Assembly (NCBI GenBank): GCA_903875575.1
Contig: CAIQWJ010000026.1
Location: 1 to 64,000, forward strand
DNA: 64,000 bases
DNA from: an uncultured Acidobacteriia bacterium
Lineage (GTDB): Bacteria; Acidobacteriota; Terriglobia; Bryobacterales; Bryobacteraceae
Reading direction: 5' to 3'
Positions 55,564 to 63,942 of the stretch are shown piece after piece (positions within the stretch are counted from its first letter, which is position 1; each line of letters starts with the position of its first letter). Both the position numbers and the translations under genes were made by a program. Under the pieces are notes generated by a model, which ran no database searches, had not been told where the DNA came from, and saw nothing but the letters and a program-made list of their open reading frames with translations.

Positions 55564-57441
55564 GTGAGCACCGCGCCCGCCGAAAAGCAGTTTTTCTCCC
55601 GCACGAACATCATTCCGATGTTTGCCGTGGCGGGAATCGCCCTGTATCTGATCGCCCGCTATCTGCTCGCCTGGCCGACCACTCAGAGCCGCTGGATCCT
55701 CATCGTGGTGCTTGCCGTTGGCGGCACACCGCTGCTAATCGACCTCGGAAAGAAAGTGCTCGAAGGCAATTTCGGCTCAGATCTTCTGGCCGGAATGTCC
55801 ATCGTGACCTCCGTGGTTCTGGGCGAGTATCTGGCGGGCGCTATTGTCGTTCTGATGCTCTCTGGCGGAGCGGCCTTCGAAGAGTATGCCACGCGTCGCG
55901 CCTCTTCCGCGCTGGATGCACTGGCGAAGCGCATGCCGCGAATCGCGCACCGGAAACAGGGTACGCAACTGGTGGAGGCGGATGTCGCAACCATCAAGGT
56001 AGGTGAGCAACTGGTCATTTTCCCCCATGAGATTTGTCCGGCGGATGGCGTGGTGGAAGAAGGGCGCGGCTCCATGGATGAGTCGTATCTCACAGGCGAG
56101 CCCTTCCAGACCGAAAAGGTACCGGGGTCCACGGTGCTTTCGGGTGCGATCAACGGCGATACCGTCCTGACCATCGCGGTCTCCGTACATCCTTCCGATT
56201 CACGTTACGCGAAGATCATGCGCGTCATGCAGGAGGCAGAAGCCAACCGGCCCCCTATGCGGCGTGTCGCTGACCGGCTCGGCGCGTGGTACACGGTGGT
56301 GGCTTTGGCCGTGGCCGTTACCGGTTGGATATTGGGCGGCGATTCCGGACGTTTTCTCTCGGTACTGGTCATCGCGACGCCCTGCCCGCTGCTCCTGGCC
56401 ATCCCGATTGCGATCGTCGGCGCGATTTCCCTGGCAGCAAGCCGGGGCATCATCATTAAAGACCCTTCCATGCTGGAGCGAATCGATACCTGCCGCAGCG
56501 TGGTTTTCGATAAAACAGGCACGCTCACCTACGGCAGGCCGGCTCTCACTGACGTGGACTGCGCGGTGGATGCCGTCCGCGAAACCGCCCTGCAGATGGC
56601 GGCAAGTCTGGAGCAGTATTCGAAACACCCGCTTGCTGCGACCATCTGCGCAGCAGCGAAGAACGAAGGAATTCCGCTGCTGGCCGTGACCGAGATGGGA
56701 GAGAAACCGGGCCAGGGCCTGAACGGAATCATAGACGGGCGGCGCGTTCAGATCACGGGAAGAAAGAATATCCGCGAATCGAACAGCGACATTTATTCCG
56801 AACTGCCGCCGATCTCCGCCGGTATGGAGTGCCTTCTCCTGGTGGATGGGGCCTACGTGGCGAGGCTGCGTTTCCGCGATGAGCCGCGCCGCGAAAGCCG
56901 GTCATTCATTGCGCACCTGGGACCGAAGCATCAGATGAATCGGGTCCTGCTGCTGTCGGGAGATCGTGACGCCGAAGTCCGTTACCTGGCCGGCGAAGTG
57001 GGCATCACCGACGTTCTCTCCGGTCAGAGTCCGGAAGACAAAGTAGCGGTGGTGGCGGCCGAGGCGAAACTCGCGAAGACCATGTTCATCGGCGATGGCA
57101 TCAACGACGCTCCCGCCATGAAGGCGGCTACCGTAGGTCTGGCGTTCGGGCAGAACAGCGACATCACGGCCGAGGCGGCCGACGCCGTCATTCTGGAGCC
57201 GTCGCTCGGCAAAGTGGATGAGCTGATTCACATCGGACGGCGCATGCGGCGGATCGCGATGCAAAGTGCGATCGGTGGGATGGCCGTCAGCCTGATCGGA
57301 ATGCTCCTGGCGGCGATGGGTTACCTGCCTCCGGTGGCAGGAGCGATTACTCAGGAAGTCATTGACGTTCTGGCCGTGCTGAACGCGTTGCGGATCGTGT
57401 TCCCTGCCGACGAATTGATCAGCGATGGCGGCCAGCATTGA
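55564..57441 (+). CDS. P1B-type metal-transporting ATPase with TPC motif
   Basis: A 625-residue heavy-metal P-type ATPase. The membrane metal site is TPCP (about 272-275) instead of the CPC/CPH/SPC of the best known groups; the TPC form is described for the P1B-5 group, for which nickel or iron transport has been reported. The phosphorylation motif DKTGTLT (Asp about 317), the SKHPLA site and GDGINDAPAMK are intact. There is no N-terminal CxxC metal-binding domain. The GTG at 55564 has a GGAG-like site (ACGGAG) upstream. It lies directly after the sialidase-like gene and may be co-transcribed. Confidence 0.9.
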   Translation: MSTAPAEKQFFSRTNIIPMFAVAGIALYLIARYLLAWPTTQSRWILIVVLAVGGTPLLIDLGKKVLEGNFGSDLLAGMSIVTSVVLGEYLAGAIVVLMLSGGAAFEEYATRRASSALDALAKRMPRIAHRKQGTQLVEADVATIKVGEQLVIFPHEICPADGVVEEGRGSMDESYLTGEPFQTEKVPGSTVLSGAINGDTVLTIAVSVHPSDSRYAKIMRVMQEAEANRPPMRRVADRLGAWYTVVALAVAVTGWILGGDSGRFLSVLVIATPCPLLLAIPIAIVGAISLAASRGIIIKDPSMLERIDTCRSVVFDKTGTLTYGRPALTDVDCAVDAVRETALQMAASLEQYSKHPLAATICAAAKNEGIPLLAVTEMGEKPGQGLNGIIDGRRVQITGRKNIRESNSDIYSELPPISAGMECLLLVDGAYVARLRFRDEPRRESRSFIAHLGPKHQMNRVLLLSGDRDAEVRYLAGEVGITDVLSGQSPEDKVAVVAAEAKLAKTMFIGDGINDAPAMKAATVGLAFGQNSDITAEAADAVILEPSLGKVDELIHIGRRMRRIAMQSAIGGMAVSLIGMLLAAMGYLPPVAGAITQEVIDVLAVLNALRIVFPADELISDGGQH

Positions 57442-57462
57442 CGGCTGCGTGATGAGACGCAA

Positions 57463-58704
57463 TCAGGCGCAGTTCACTGACGGATCGGGCGCAGTTCCGG
57501 AGCGTCCGACAAATGCCACAATCAGCAGCAGGAGAATCGCGAAGCCGCCGTTTGATAGTGCGTCAGTTCCCATCAGCCCGTGCAGGCCCCAGTGTTTGTA
57601 TCCCACGCCATCGAGCCAGGTCATATAGGAAACCGGAAAGTTGCCGGATGAATTGAGCACCGCATAGGCCGTGCAAACTCCGCCTCTGCGATGCCCGATG
57701 ACGTCCAGCACTAATGCTGTGAACACAGCATAGGCAACGCCGGCCGCCACGCAGTAGAGGGAGTAGCCCGCTGCGAACGTGGTGGGCGTTGGGTGCGCCA
57801 GACCAAGATACAGCGCGCACGCGGCGAGGGGAATGCCGGAAAGCGCGTAGGCGACCATGCGGTTCATTCGGTCCGCCAGTAGTCCACCGGCGAAGCAACC
57901 GACCGCAGTGAGTAAACCACCCCCAATGCCGGTCACCCACAGGACCTGGTTATTCGAGGCATGATACTCGGGTGCCAGGCCGGAAATCAGGTACAGCAAG
58001 GCTGCGGCCCCCACAGGAGAGAGGAAGAACAGCAGGGCCAGCCATGTGCGCGCGGAGCGAAATAGATCGCGAATATCGTGGAACATGACGGCGAATTGCC
58101 TGCCGATCGCAGTTCTCACAGGTAGTGGCTCGTCAATCAGAACGACAGCCAGCGCGGGCAGAGTAATCGCAACGCTGATGGCCGCGCCCACTATGGGGAG
58201 CGATGCGTGGTCCGCCAGCCAGATCACCATTCCCCCACCCACTGCGCCGCCGCCAATGTTGCCGGCCTGATACCAGCCCGCCGCCCGACCGCGGCGCGAT
58301 ACCGGCATCCCTGTGAGCAAACCGCCCACTGCGGCGGTGAAGAGTCCTCTGAAAACGCAGGCAAGGAAGACCAGTGTCGTGAGCATGAATTGCGAGCCAT
58401 GGATCCCGAGGATCGCGATACCGAGCGAAAGGCCGCCACCCAGCGCGGAAGACAATGCCCAATCGCGCCGGCGGAAGCCCATGTCGGCGAGCGGCGACCA
58501 GAGAAAGAACCATACCGCCGGACTCATTCCTATAGCGACAATGCTGGCGATCCGGTCCACCGGGACACCTGTCTTCCGCAAAAGGTAGGGCAGCAGAAGA
58601 CTCGTCACGCCGCCTACCAGGCCTTTGGAAAGAGCAAGCACACCGAAAAGCCACGGCGGATTTTGAAGCGTAGCGGGCTGGTGTATTTCCGGGTCGGCGG
58701 ACAT
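57463..58704 (-). CDS. MFS transporter (AmpG-like)
   Basis: A 413-residue membrane carrier with about 12 hydrophobic helices (for example WLFGVLALSKGLVGGVTSLLLPYLL, MLTTLVFLACVFRGLFTAAVGG, LALLFFLSPVGAAALLYLI). The loop MNRMVAYALSGIPLAACALYLG and WSPLADMGFRRRDW are typical of MFS helices 2-3. It resembles AmpG-type muropeptide or sugar carriers, but substrate is not certain. The ATG at 58704 is chosen over a TTG at 58722. The multicopper oxidase gene lies 34 bp upstream on the same strand; the metal ATPase gene is convergent. Confidence 0.85.
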   Translation of the reverse strand: MSADPEIHQPATLQNPPWLFGVLALSKGLVGGVTSLLLPYLLRKTGVPVDRIASIVAIGMSPAVWFFLWSPLADMGFRRRDWALSSALGGGLSLGIAILGIHGSQFMLTTLVFLACVFRGLFTAAVGGLLTGMPVSRRGRAAGWYQAGNIGGGAVGGGMVIWLADHASLPIVGAAISVAITLPALAVVLIDEPLPVRTAIGRQFAVMFHDIRDLFRSARTWLALLFFLSPVGAAALLYLISGLAPEYHASNNQVLWVTGIGGGLLTAVGCFAGGLLADRMNRMVAYALSGIPLAACALYLGLAHPTPTTFAAGYSLYCVAAGVAYAVFTALVLDVIGHRRGGVCTAYAVLNSSGNFPVSYMTWLDGVGYKHWGLHGLMGTDALSNGGFAILLLLIVAFVGRSGTAPDPSVNCA

Positions 58705-58738
58705 AGCAGCCAATTCTAGCAACCATGCCGATCCGGGT

Positions 58739-60025
58739 TCACGTGTACTGGAGCAACGTCATGAAACCCATGTCCATGTGGAACTGGTGGTGACAATGGA
58801 AGAGGCTCGGACCCGGATGATCGGCGATCAGTTCGACTTCGACAGCCTTCCAGCCAGGCACCATCACGACATCTTTAAAGACTCCGCCCGTCGGTTTACC
58901 AACGACCTTTGTTAGTTCGAAGTTGTGGCGATGGAGGTGTACCGGGTGGTCCATCGAGCTCTGGTTGTCGAAGATCAGCCGATAGCGGCCGCCAGCTTTC
59001 ACCATGATCGGGTCCGTGTTTGGCCAGGACTTGCCGTTGATGCTCCAGCCGTGTTCGCCGACGGATTTGAATTCGAGCCGGACGGTGGCGTCTGGCTGCG
59101 CTACTGTTCTGACAGCGCCGAACTCCGTGTAGTCCCATGGGTGCACAGCGGGGCGCACCCATCGGGCGGGGCCTGTCGCACCAGCATATTCGATCACGAT
59201 ACCCATGCCGGCGAGGCGCTGAGCATCACGTGTTTCACCCATGATCCAGACGCCGGGGGCTTTCATATCGACGATGCAATCAGCGCGCTCGCCGGGGCCG
59301 AGTTCTACCATGAGGACGGCGCGCGGAGTCGCGACGGCGTTGCCATCGAGAGTGATGACGGTCAGAGTATGGCCCGCGAGTGCGATTCGGTGCGTCAGCG
59401 TGGCGGAGGCGTTCAGTATGCGGAACAGCACTTTCTGGCCGGTCTTCACCTTCACCGGTTCGCCCGCACCAAGCATCTTGCTGTTGATGGTTTGCAGCTT
59501 GTAGGCCGGCTCTTCGCCCACGAGCGACGGCTCCCATTCGTGGAGCACGATGGGGATGTCCTGATCGTAGGCACCGGGTTCGTACTTTCCTTTGACGATG
59601 GCCATGCCGAACTGACCCGTGTAGGTGCCGCGCCTGAAGTTATGGCCATCGCCCATGTGGGAGTGATACCAGCGGGTCCCGGACGGAGTCACGGTGAACT
59701 GATATCGCTGCGTGGCGTGGGCTTCCACCATGGGAGTACCTTCTTCCATGGCACCATCCACTTCAGGCGGGATGTGAAAGCCGTGCCAGTGGACCAGGTC
59801 GGCTTCGTCGGAGTCATTGGTGACTTCGATCGTGACGTTTTGGCCTTCCTTCCAGCGGAACAGCGGCCCCGGAACCTGGCCGTTGTAGGCGATCGTGCGG
59901 ACGGTGTGTTTCAGGCCGATATCGAGCGTGACCGGTGCGATGCGAAGTTTGATAACATCCTGTGCCGCTGCGACTGAAGGGAGTGTCAGGGCAGTTGCGG
60001 AAGCGAGGAAGTCGCGTCGGGTCAT
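58739..60025 (-). CDS. Tat-exported multicopper oxidase
   Basis: A 428-residue laccase-like oxidase with a Tat leader (MTRRDFLASATALTLPSVAA). Copper motifs: HWHGFH, WYHSH, HPVHLHRH and HCHHQFH near the end. In the usual layout the residue five after the last type-1 His is the axial Met of the type-1 copper; here it is Phe (FHMDMGFM), as in high-potential laccases. It would oxidise phenols or metal ions in the periplasm. It is upstream of an MFS gene and lies 28 bp after a ChrR-like regulator gene, all on the minus strand. Confidence 0.92.
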   Translation of the reverse strand: MTRRDFLASATALTLPSVAAAQDVIKLRIAPVTLDIGLKHTVRTIAYNGQVPGPLFRWKEGQNVTIEVTNDSDEADLVHWHGFHIPPEVDGAMEEGTPMVEAHATQRYQFTVTPSGTRWYHSHMGDGHNFRRGTYTGQFGMAIVKGKYEPGAYDQDIPIVLHEWEPSLVGEEPAYKLQTINSKMLGAGEPVKVKTGQKVLFRILNASATLTHRIALAGHTLTVITLDGNAVATPRAVLMVELGPGERADCIVDMKAPGVWIMGETRDAQRLAGMGIVIEYAGATGPARWVRPAVHPWDYTEFGAVRTVAQPDATVRLEFKSVGEHGWSINGKSWPNTDPIMVKAGGRYRLIFDNQSSMDHPVHLHRHNFELTKVVGKPTGGVFKDVVMVPGWKAVEVELIADHPGPSLFHCHHQFHMDMGFMTLLQYT

Positions 60026-60053
60026 CCGATTCAGACTAGCAAGCGACGGGCCA

Positions 60054-60632
60054 TCACTCCGCGTAGGCGATCAGAAGGGTGCAACCGGTATCGGTATGGA
60101 TGGGATCGTGAACAATGCCGCCCGACATCACGACAAAGTCGCCGGCGCGAAGAGTAATCCCATCGGAATCCGTGATCGTCCCCTCCAGCACATAGCACTG
60201 TTCGGCGACCGGATGCGGATGCTGCGGGAAAACCGCGCCTGGCTGCATGCGCAGCATCAGAGTCTTAGCACCGGTCTTGTCGCGAATGAGCGACCGCACC
60301 TCCACGCCGGGGAACGGGAGCTTGACCCAGGGGGAGTCGGAACCGCGCACGATGGTCATATGCGGGGAGGGCACGGGAACTGTCTTCGGCTGGATGCGAT
60401 CCATCAGGCGGGTCTTCAGCGCTGCGGCGGGCTGCACCGGATCGACGGACACTGACAGTTGCTCCGTGACGACTGCATACTGCTCCGCCTGTGCGAGGCA
60501 GAACGGACAGCCGCTCCGAAGCCGCTGTTCGAAGGCGTGCGCCTCTTCCTGTGTCAATGTGCCCAGCGCGTAATTGGCGGCATCCGCCGCGCAGCCTTCC
60601 ATCTCGTTTCGCAGATCTTTGGCTTTGTTCAT
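60054..60632 (-). CDS. ChrR-like cupin anti-sigma factor
   Basis: A 192-residue cytoplasmic protein of the ChrR type. The N-terminal part contains a zinc-binding anti-sigma segment (AHAFEQRLRSGCPFCLAQ), the C-terminal part a cupin barrel with metal ligands in PQHPHPVAEQCYVLEG and VMSGGIVHD. In ChrR the cupin senses singlet oxygen or peroxide and releases the sigma factor. The start overlaps the sigma gene stop by 4 bp (ATGA), a typical pair. The signal here is inferred from family. Confidence 0.87.
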   Translation of the reverse strand: MNKAKDLRNEMEGCAADAANYALGTLTQEEAHAFEQRLRSGCPFCLAQAEQYAVVTEQLSVSVDPVQPAAALKTRLMDRIQPKTVPVPSPHMTIVRGSDSPWVKLPFPGVEVRSLIRDKTGAKTLMLRMQPGAVFPQHPHPVAEQCYVLEGTITDSDGITLRAGDFVVMSGGIVHDPIHTDTGCTLLIAYAE

Positions 60633-61279
60633 CGGATGGACCCCGCTGGGACGAAATCGTCCTGGGTAAAAGAGTTGCGCAACTTATCCATTGCCGAGCG
60701 AATACGGGTCTTCACGGTGCCGAGCGGCAGGCTGAGGCTCACGGCAACTTCGGCATGGGTGAGGCCTGAAAAGAAGGCCAGTTCCAGGGCCTGCCTCTGC
60801 TCGGGCGGTAGTTTCTGCATCGCGCTTCGGAGCCGAAGGCGTTCTTCCTGGAAGAGGGTTGCGCTATCGGGCGACGGGTCCGCGCTGGCGAGATCCCAGT
60901 CTTCCGCGATGGAAAAGTGCTGGCGGTCGCGTCGCGAGGCCGCGGAGCGGAGGCGATCCAGCGCCTTGCTTCGGGTCAGCAGCGTGAGCCAGCGCGAGGC
61001 GCTGCCGCGTACCGGGTCGAAAGTCGACGCCGTCCGCCAGACCTTTTCATATACTTCGAGAATCACTTCCTCGGCATCCGCATCGTTCTTCATGATTCTC
61101 AAGGCCAGTCCGTAGAGTGTGGACGATGAATCGTCGTAGAGCCGGGCGAGTGCCTGTGAATCGCCCGAGGCCACCTCAGAAATCCAGTTGCGCCAGCGCA
61201 AGTCACGCTCGGAGACTGTCACAAGATCTGGTTCTGCCGACACTTCCCGCATCTCCCCGCTCTTTTGTAAAGCTACCAT
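60629..61279 (-). CDS. ECF sigma factor (RpoE-like)
   Basis: A 216-residue sigma factor with region 2 (LYGLALRIMKNDADAEEVILEVYEKVWRT and RWLTLLTRSKALDRLR) and region 4 (GLTHAEVAVSLSLPLGTVKTRIRSAMDKLR). It works with the overlapping ChrR-like cupin anti-sigma gene. The ATG at 61279 has a weak AGGG upstream; a later Met at 61252 is possible. It is divergent from a small secreted gene (139 bp). Likely targets include the multicopper oxidase and MFS genes just downstream, but this is inferred from order only. Confidence 0.9.
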   Translation of the reverse strand: MVALQKSGEMREVSAEPDLVTVSERDLRWRNWISEVASGDSQALARLYDDSSSTLYGLALRIMKNDADAEEVILEVYEKVWRTASTFDPVRGSASRWLTLLTRSKALDRLRSAASRRDRQHFSIAEDWDLASADPSPDSATLFQEERLRLRSAMQKLPPEQRQALELAFFSGLTHAEVAVSLSLPLGTVKTRIRSAMDKLRNSFTQDDFVPAGSIR

Positions 61280-61418
61280 GCGCGCCCTGTCCCGGGCCTC
61301 CCTGATTGAGGTACGCGGCGTCGGCGCGGATGGATTGGGTGGTGGCGAAAAAAAGATGGCATCGCCGCCAATCCGGGACAGCGGCCGGTCCGTAGATAGG
61401 GGAGGAAGGAGAGGAATT

Positions 61419-61865
61419 GTGAAGAAGACAATTGTCGTGGTGGCACTCTCGCTCAGCACGGGCGCCCTGATGATGTGGAGCCAGGCCGCCGCCTCGGTGG
61501 AGAGCAAGGTGACCCGGATGGAGAAGGAGTGGTGGCGTTCGCCTGTGATTGGCGACGCCACAATCATCGAGCGGATGGAAGCGGATGGCATCTTTAACAC
61601 CCTGCCCGATGGATCGGTCGCTACGAAGAGCCAGGATATGGAGGACGTGCGCAGCCGCAAGCTGACGGCGAAGGCGATCGACCTGAGCGACTTCAAAGTG
61701 CAGTCGTTTGGCAGCATAGCGGTAGTGGCATACAAGGTTTCGATCACCAAAGGGAAGTACGGCCCGAGCGACGTCTCGGGTGACTTCCGGTTCACTGATA
61801 CGTGGCGCAACGTGGCCGGCAAGTGGCAGGTGGTGGCCTCTCAGGGCACCCCGATCCAGCACTGA
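61419..61865 (+). CDS. secreted SnoaL/DUF4440-like protein
   Basis: A 148-residue exported protein with signal peptide MKKTIVVVALSLSTGALMMWSQAAA. The pattern ESKVTRMEKEWWRSPVIGD ... FTDTWRNVAGKWQVVASQ is the DUF4440/NTF2-like cone fold. Such proteins bind small molecules or act as small lyases. A GTG start at 61419 is used, with AGGAGAGG upstream. The stop shares one base with the start of the next gene (TGATG), so the two are coupled. Confidence 0.8.
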   Translation: MKKTIVVVALSLSTGALMMWSQAAASVESKVTRMEKEWWRSPVIGDATIIERMEADGIFNTLPDGSVATKSQDMEDVRSRKLTAKAIDLSDFKVQSFGSIAVVAYKVSITKGKYGPSDVSGDFRFTDTWRNVAGKWQVVASQGTPIQH

Positions 61866-62515
61866 TGGCCAACGTCTTTATCACCGGCGCGACCGGTTAC
61901 ATGGGTAGCCGATTGATCCCGCGGCTGCTGAGTGGCGGACACCGGGTCACCGCGCTGGCCCGCGAGGCATCGCGGTCACGAGTGCCGACGGGGTGCTCGG
62001 TCGCCATCGGTAACGCGCTGGACGGTGACTCCTACGGGCACCTGATCGGGGATTCTGACACCTTCGTGCAACTGGTCGGGGTGGCGCATCCGGGCCCTGC
62101 GAAGGCGCAGGAGTTTGTCGAGGTCGACATGAAGTCGGGTCTCGAAGCCGTGCGGGTGGCGCGGGCGACCGGAGTTCGGCAGTTCGTATATGTCAGCGTC
62201 GCGCATCCGGCACCGATGATGCAGGCTTATATCGATGCGCGACGGCGGGTGGAGTTCGCGATCCAGGAGAGCGGCATGGATGCCACCATCCTGCGACCCT
62301 GGTACGTCACGGGACCGGACCATCGATGGCCTTATCTGCTTCTGCCCTTCTACAAGTTGGCGGAAGCACTGCCTGCAACCCGCGAGGGTGCGCGGCGACT
62401 GGGGCTGGTCACCCTGCCCCAGATGGTGGGGACGCTGGCGCATTCGGTGGAGATACCGGCAACGGGGATACGGGTATTAGGGGTGTCGGAGATCCGGACG
62501 CTTGGAGCGTTGTAA
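61865..62515 (+). CDS. NAD(P)-binding SDR/NmrA-like protein
   Basis: A 216-residue Rossmann protein. The nucleotide motif is VFITGATGYMGSRLIPRLL (GxxGxxG), followed by ALAREASRS for NADP binding; FVYVSVAHPAP and ILRPWYVTGPD fit atypical SDR/NmrA members. The catalytic Tyr is not obvious, so it may be a redox sensor rather than an enzyme. The start overlaps the stop of the DUF4440-like gene by one base. Its 3-prime end overlaps larE by 107 bp. Confidence 0.8.
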   Translation: MANVFITGATGYMGSRLIPRLLSGGHRVTALAREASRSRVPTGCSVAIGNALDGDSYGHLIGDSDTFVQLVGVAHPGPAKAQEFVEVDMKSGLEAVRVARATGVRQFVYVSVAHPAPMMQAYIDARRRVEFAIQESGMDATILRPWYVTGPDHRWPYLLLPFYKLAEALPATREGARRLGLVTLPQMVGTLAHSVEIPATGIRVLGVSEIRTLGAL

Positions 62516-63323
62516 GGACTTCGTTCAGCGAGCCCTGGCGGTAGCCTTCCAGATCGAGCGCCACATACTTGTAGCCGAGGCGCTTGAAGATGGCTGTCAT
62601 CTTGTCCGCCATCTCGATGGTCATGGCACGGGGGAGTTCTTCGCGGGCGACTTCGATGCGGACCATTTCGCCGTGGAAGCGGGTGCGGAACTGGCGGAAG
62701 CCAAGGGCCTTCAGTTCTTCTTCGCCGACTTCGACCTGCTTCACGTTCTGGATGGTGACCGGGGTGCCGTAGGGGATTCGGGAACTCAGGCAGGCGGCAG
62801 CGGGTCGGTCCCAGGTGGGGAGGCCGGCGGTGCGGGAGAGTTCGCGGATCTCGGCTTTCGTGAGGTCGGCATCGACGAGGGGGGCTTCGACGTCGTGTAG
62901 TTTGGCGGCGCGTTGGCCGGGGCGGTAGTCGCCGAGGTCGTCTTTGTTGACGCCGTAGACGATGTGGGAGATGCCTCTTGTTTGGGCGTATTGCGAGAGG
63001 ACTGAGAAGAGTTCGTCTTTGCAGTGGAAGCAGCGGTCCGGGCCGTTCTTGGCGTAGTCGGGGTTTTCGAATTCGTTGGTGGCGATGTATTCGTGGCGGA
63101 TGTTGAACTGGCGAGCGAAGGCTTCGGCGTCACGCTTGTGGGATTCCGGGATGGAAGCGGAATCGGCGGTTACGGCGATGGCGTTGTCGCCGAGGGCTTG
63201 TGCGGCGGCCCAGGCGAGATAGGCGGAGTCGGTGCCTCCGGAGTAGGCTACGATTACGCGGCCCATTTGGCGGAGGGTGGTGAGGAGATGAGTTTGCTTG
63301 GAGGGCATCGCGCTAGGTTGCAT
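62409..63323 (-). CDS. larE: LarE-like ATP-dependent sulfur transferase
   Basis: A 304-residue PP-loop protein. LarE uses its own Cys as sulfur donor to build the nickel-pincer cofactor of lactate racemase. The PP-loop is SGGTDSA (28-34); CFHCKDELF and RPAAACLSSRIPYG are conserved Cys parts. Usual members end near GSLNEVL; here 34 more Ser/Pro-rich residues follow, in the 107-bp overlap with the facing SDR gene. No larA, larB or larC is in the window. The ATG at 63323 is used; one at 63308 is possible. Confidence 0.9.
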   Translation of the reverse strand: MQPSAMPSKQTHLLTTLRQMGRVIVAYSGGTDSAYLAWAAAQALGDNAIAVTADSASIPESHKRDAEAFARQFNIRHEYIATNEFENPDYAKNGPDRCFHCKDELFSVLSQYAQTRGISHIVYGVNKDDLGDYRPGQRAAKLHDVEAPLVDADLTKAEIRELSRTAGLPTWDRPAAACLSSRIPYGTPVTIQNVKQVEVGEEELKALGFRQFRTRFHGEMVRIEVAREELPRAMTIEMADKMTAIFKRLGYKYVALDLEGYRQGSLNEVLTTLQASGSPTPLIPVSPLPVSPPNAPASPPSGAG

Positions 63324-63333
63324 ATTGTGCTAC

Positions 63334-63355
63334 CGCTCCCTTACGGTCACGGCTC
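63334..63355. repeat. dispersed intergenic element, second copy (reverse)
   Basis: Reverse orientation of the 22-bp core at 4860-4881, with C/T changes at two sites. It lies between larE and the 18-bp repeat array, within the larE upstream region. Confidence 0.65.
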
Positions 63356-63366
63356 AGAAAGGCGGG

Positions 63367-63942
63367 GCGAGTCGAACGGGCGGATTGGGGCGAGAAGACG
63401 ACGCGAGTCGAACGGGCGACGCGGGTCGTGAGAGCGACACGAGTCGGGAGGGCGACGCGAGTCGAACGGGCGACGCGGCTCGTGAGAGCGACACGAGTCG
63501 GGAGGGCGACGCGGGTCGGGAGGGCGACGCGGGTCGGGAGGGCGACGCGAATCGAGAAGGCGGGGCGCGGCGAACGGGCGGTTCGAGTCGAGAGGGCGAC
63601 GCGGGTCGGGAGGGCGACGCGAGTCGAGAAGGCGGGGCGCGGCGAACGGGCGGCGCGAGTCGAGCGGGCGGCTCGGGTCGAACGGGCGGGGCGAGTCGAA
63701 CGGGCGGATTGGGGCGAGAAGACGACGCGAGTCGGGAGGGTGGATCGAGTCGAGCGGGCGACGCAGGTCGGGAGGGTGGCGCGGGTCGGGAGGGCGACGC
63801 TGGTCGAATGGGCGGCGCGGGTCGAACGTGTGGATCGAGTCGAAAGGGCGACGCGAGTCGAGAAGGCGGGGCGCGGCGAACGGGCGGGGCAAGTCGAGAG
63901 GGCGGCGCGAGTCGAGAAGACGGAGCGCGGCGAACGGGGATC
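63367..63942. repeat. 18-bp tandem repeat array, 32 units
   Basis: Exactly 32 units of 18 bp in perfect phase without any insertion or deletion, consensus GCGAGTCGGGAGGGCGAC. Higher-order copies occur: units 1-2 equal units 19-20, units 3-5 and 6-8 differ by one base, and a pair like units 15-16 recurs several times. All frames stay open on both strands for long distances. In the plus frame each unit gives A/S/T-S/G-R-E/T-G-D/G, where Arg is encoded by CGA, CGG or CGT and Gly by all four GGN codons, so variation is often silent there. No convincing start exists: the plus-strand frame begins only with a TTG at 63298. It could be a minisatellite or a low-complexity protein. The remaining bases 63943-64000 hold nothing I can assign. 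Confidence 0.85.
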
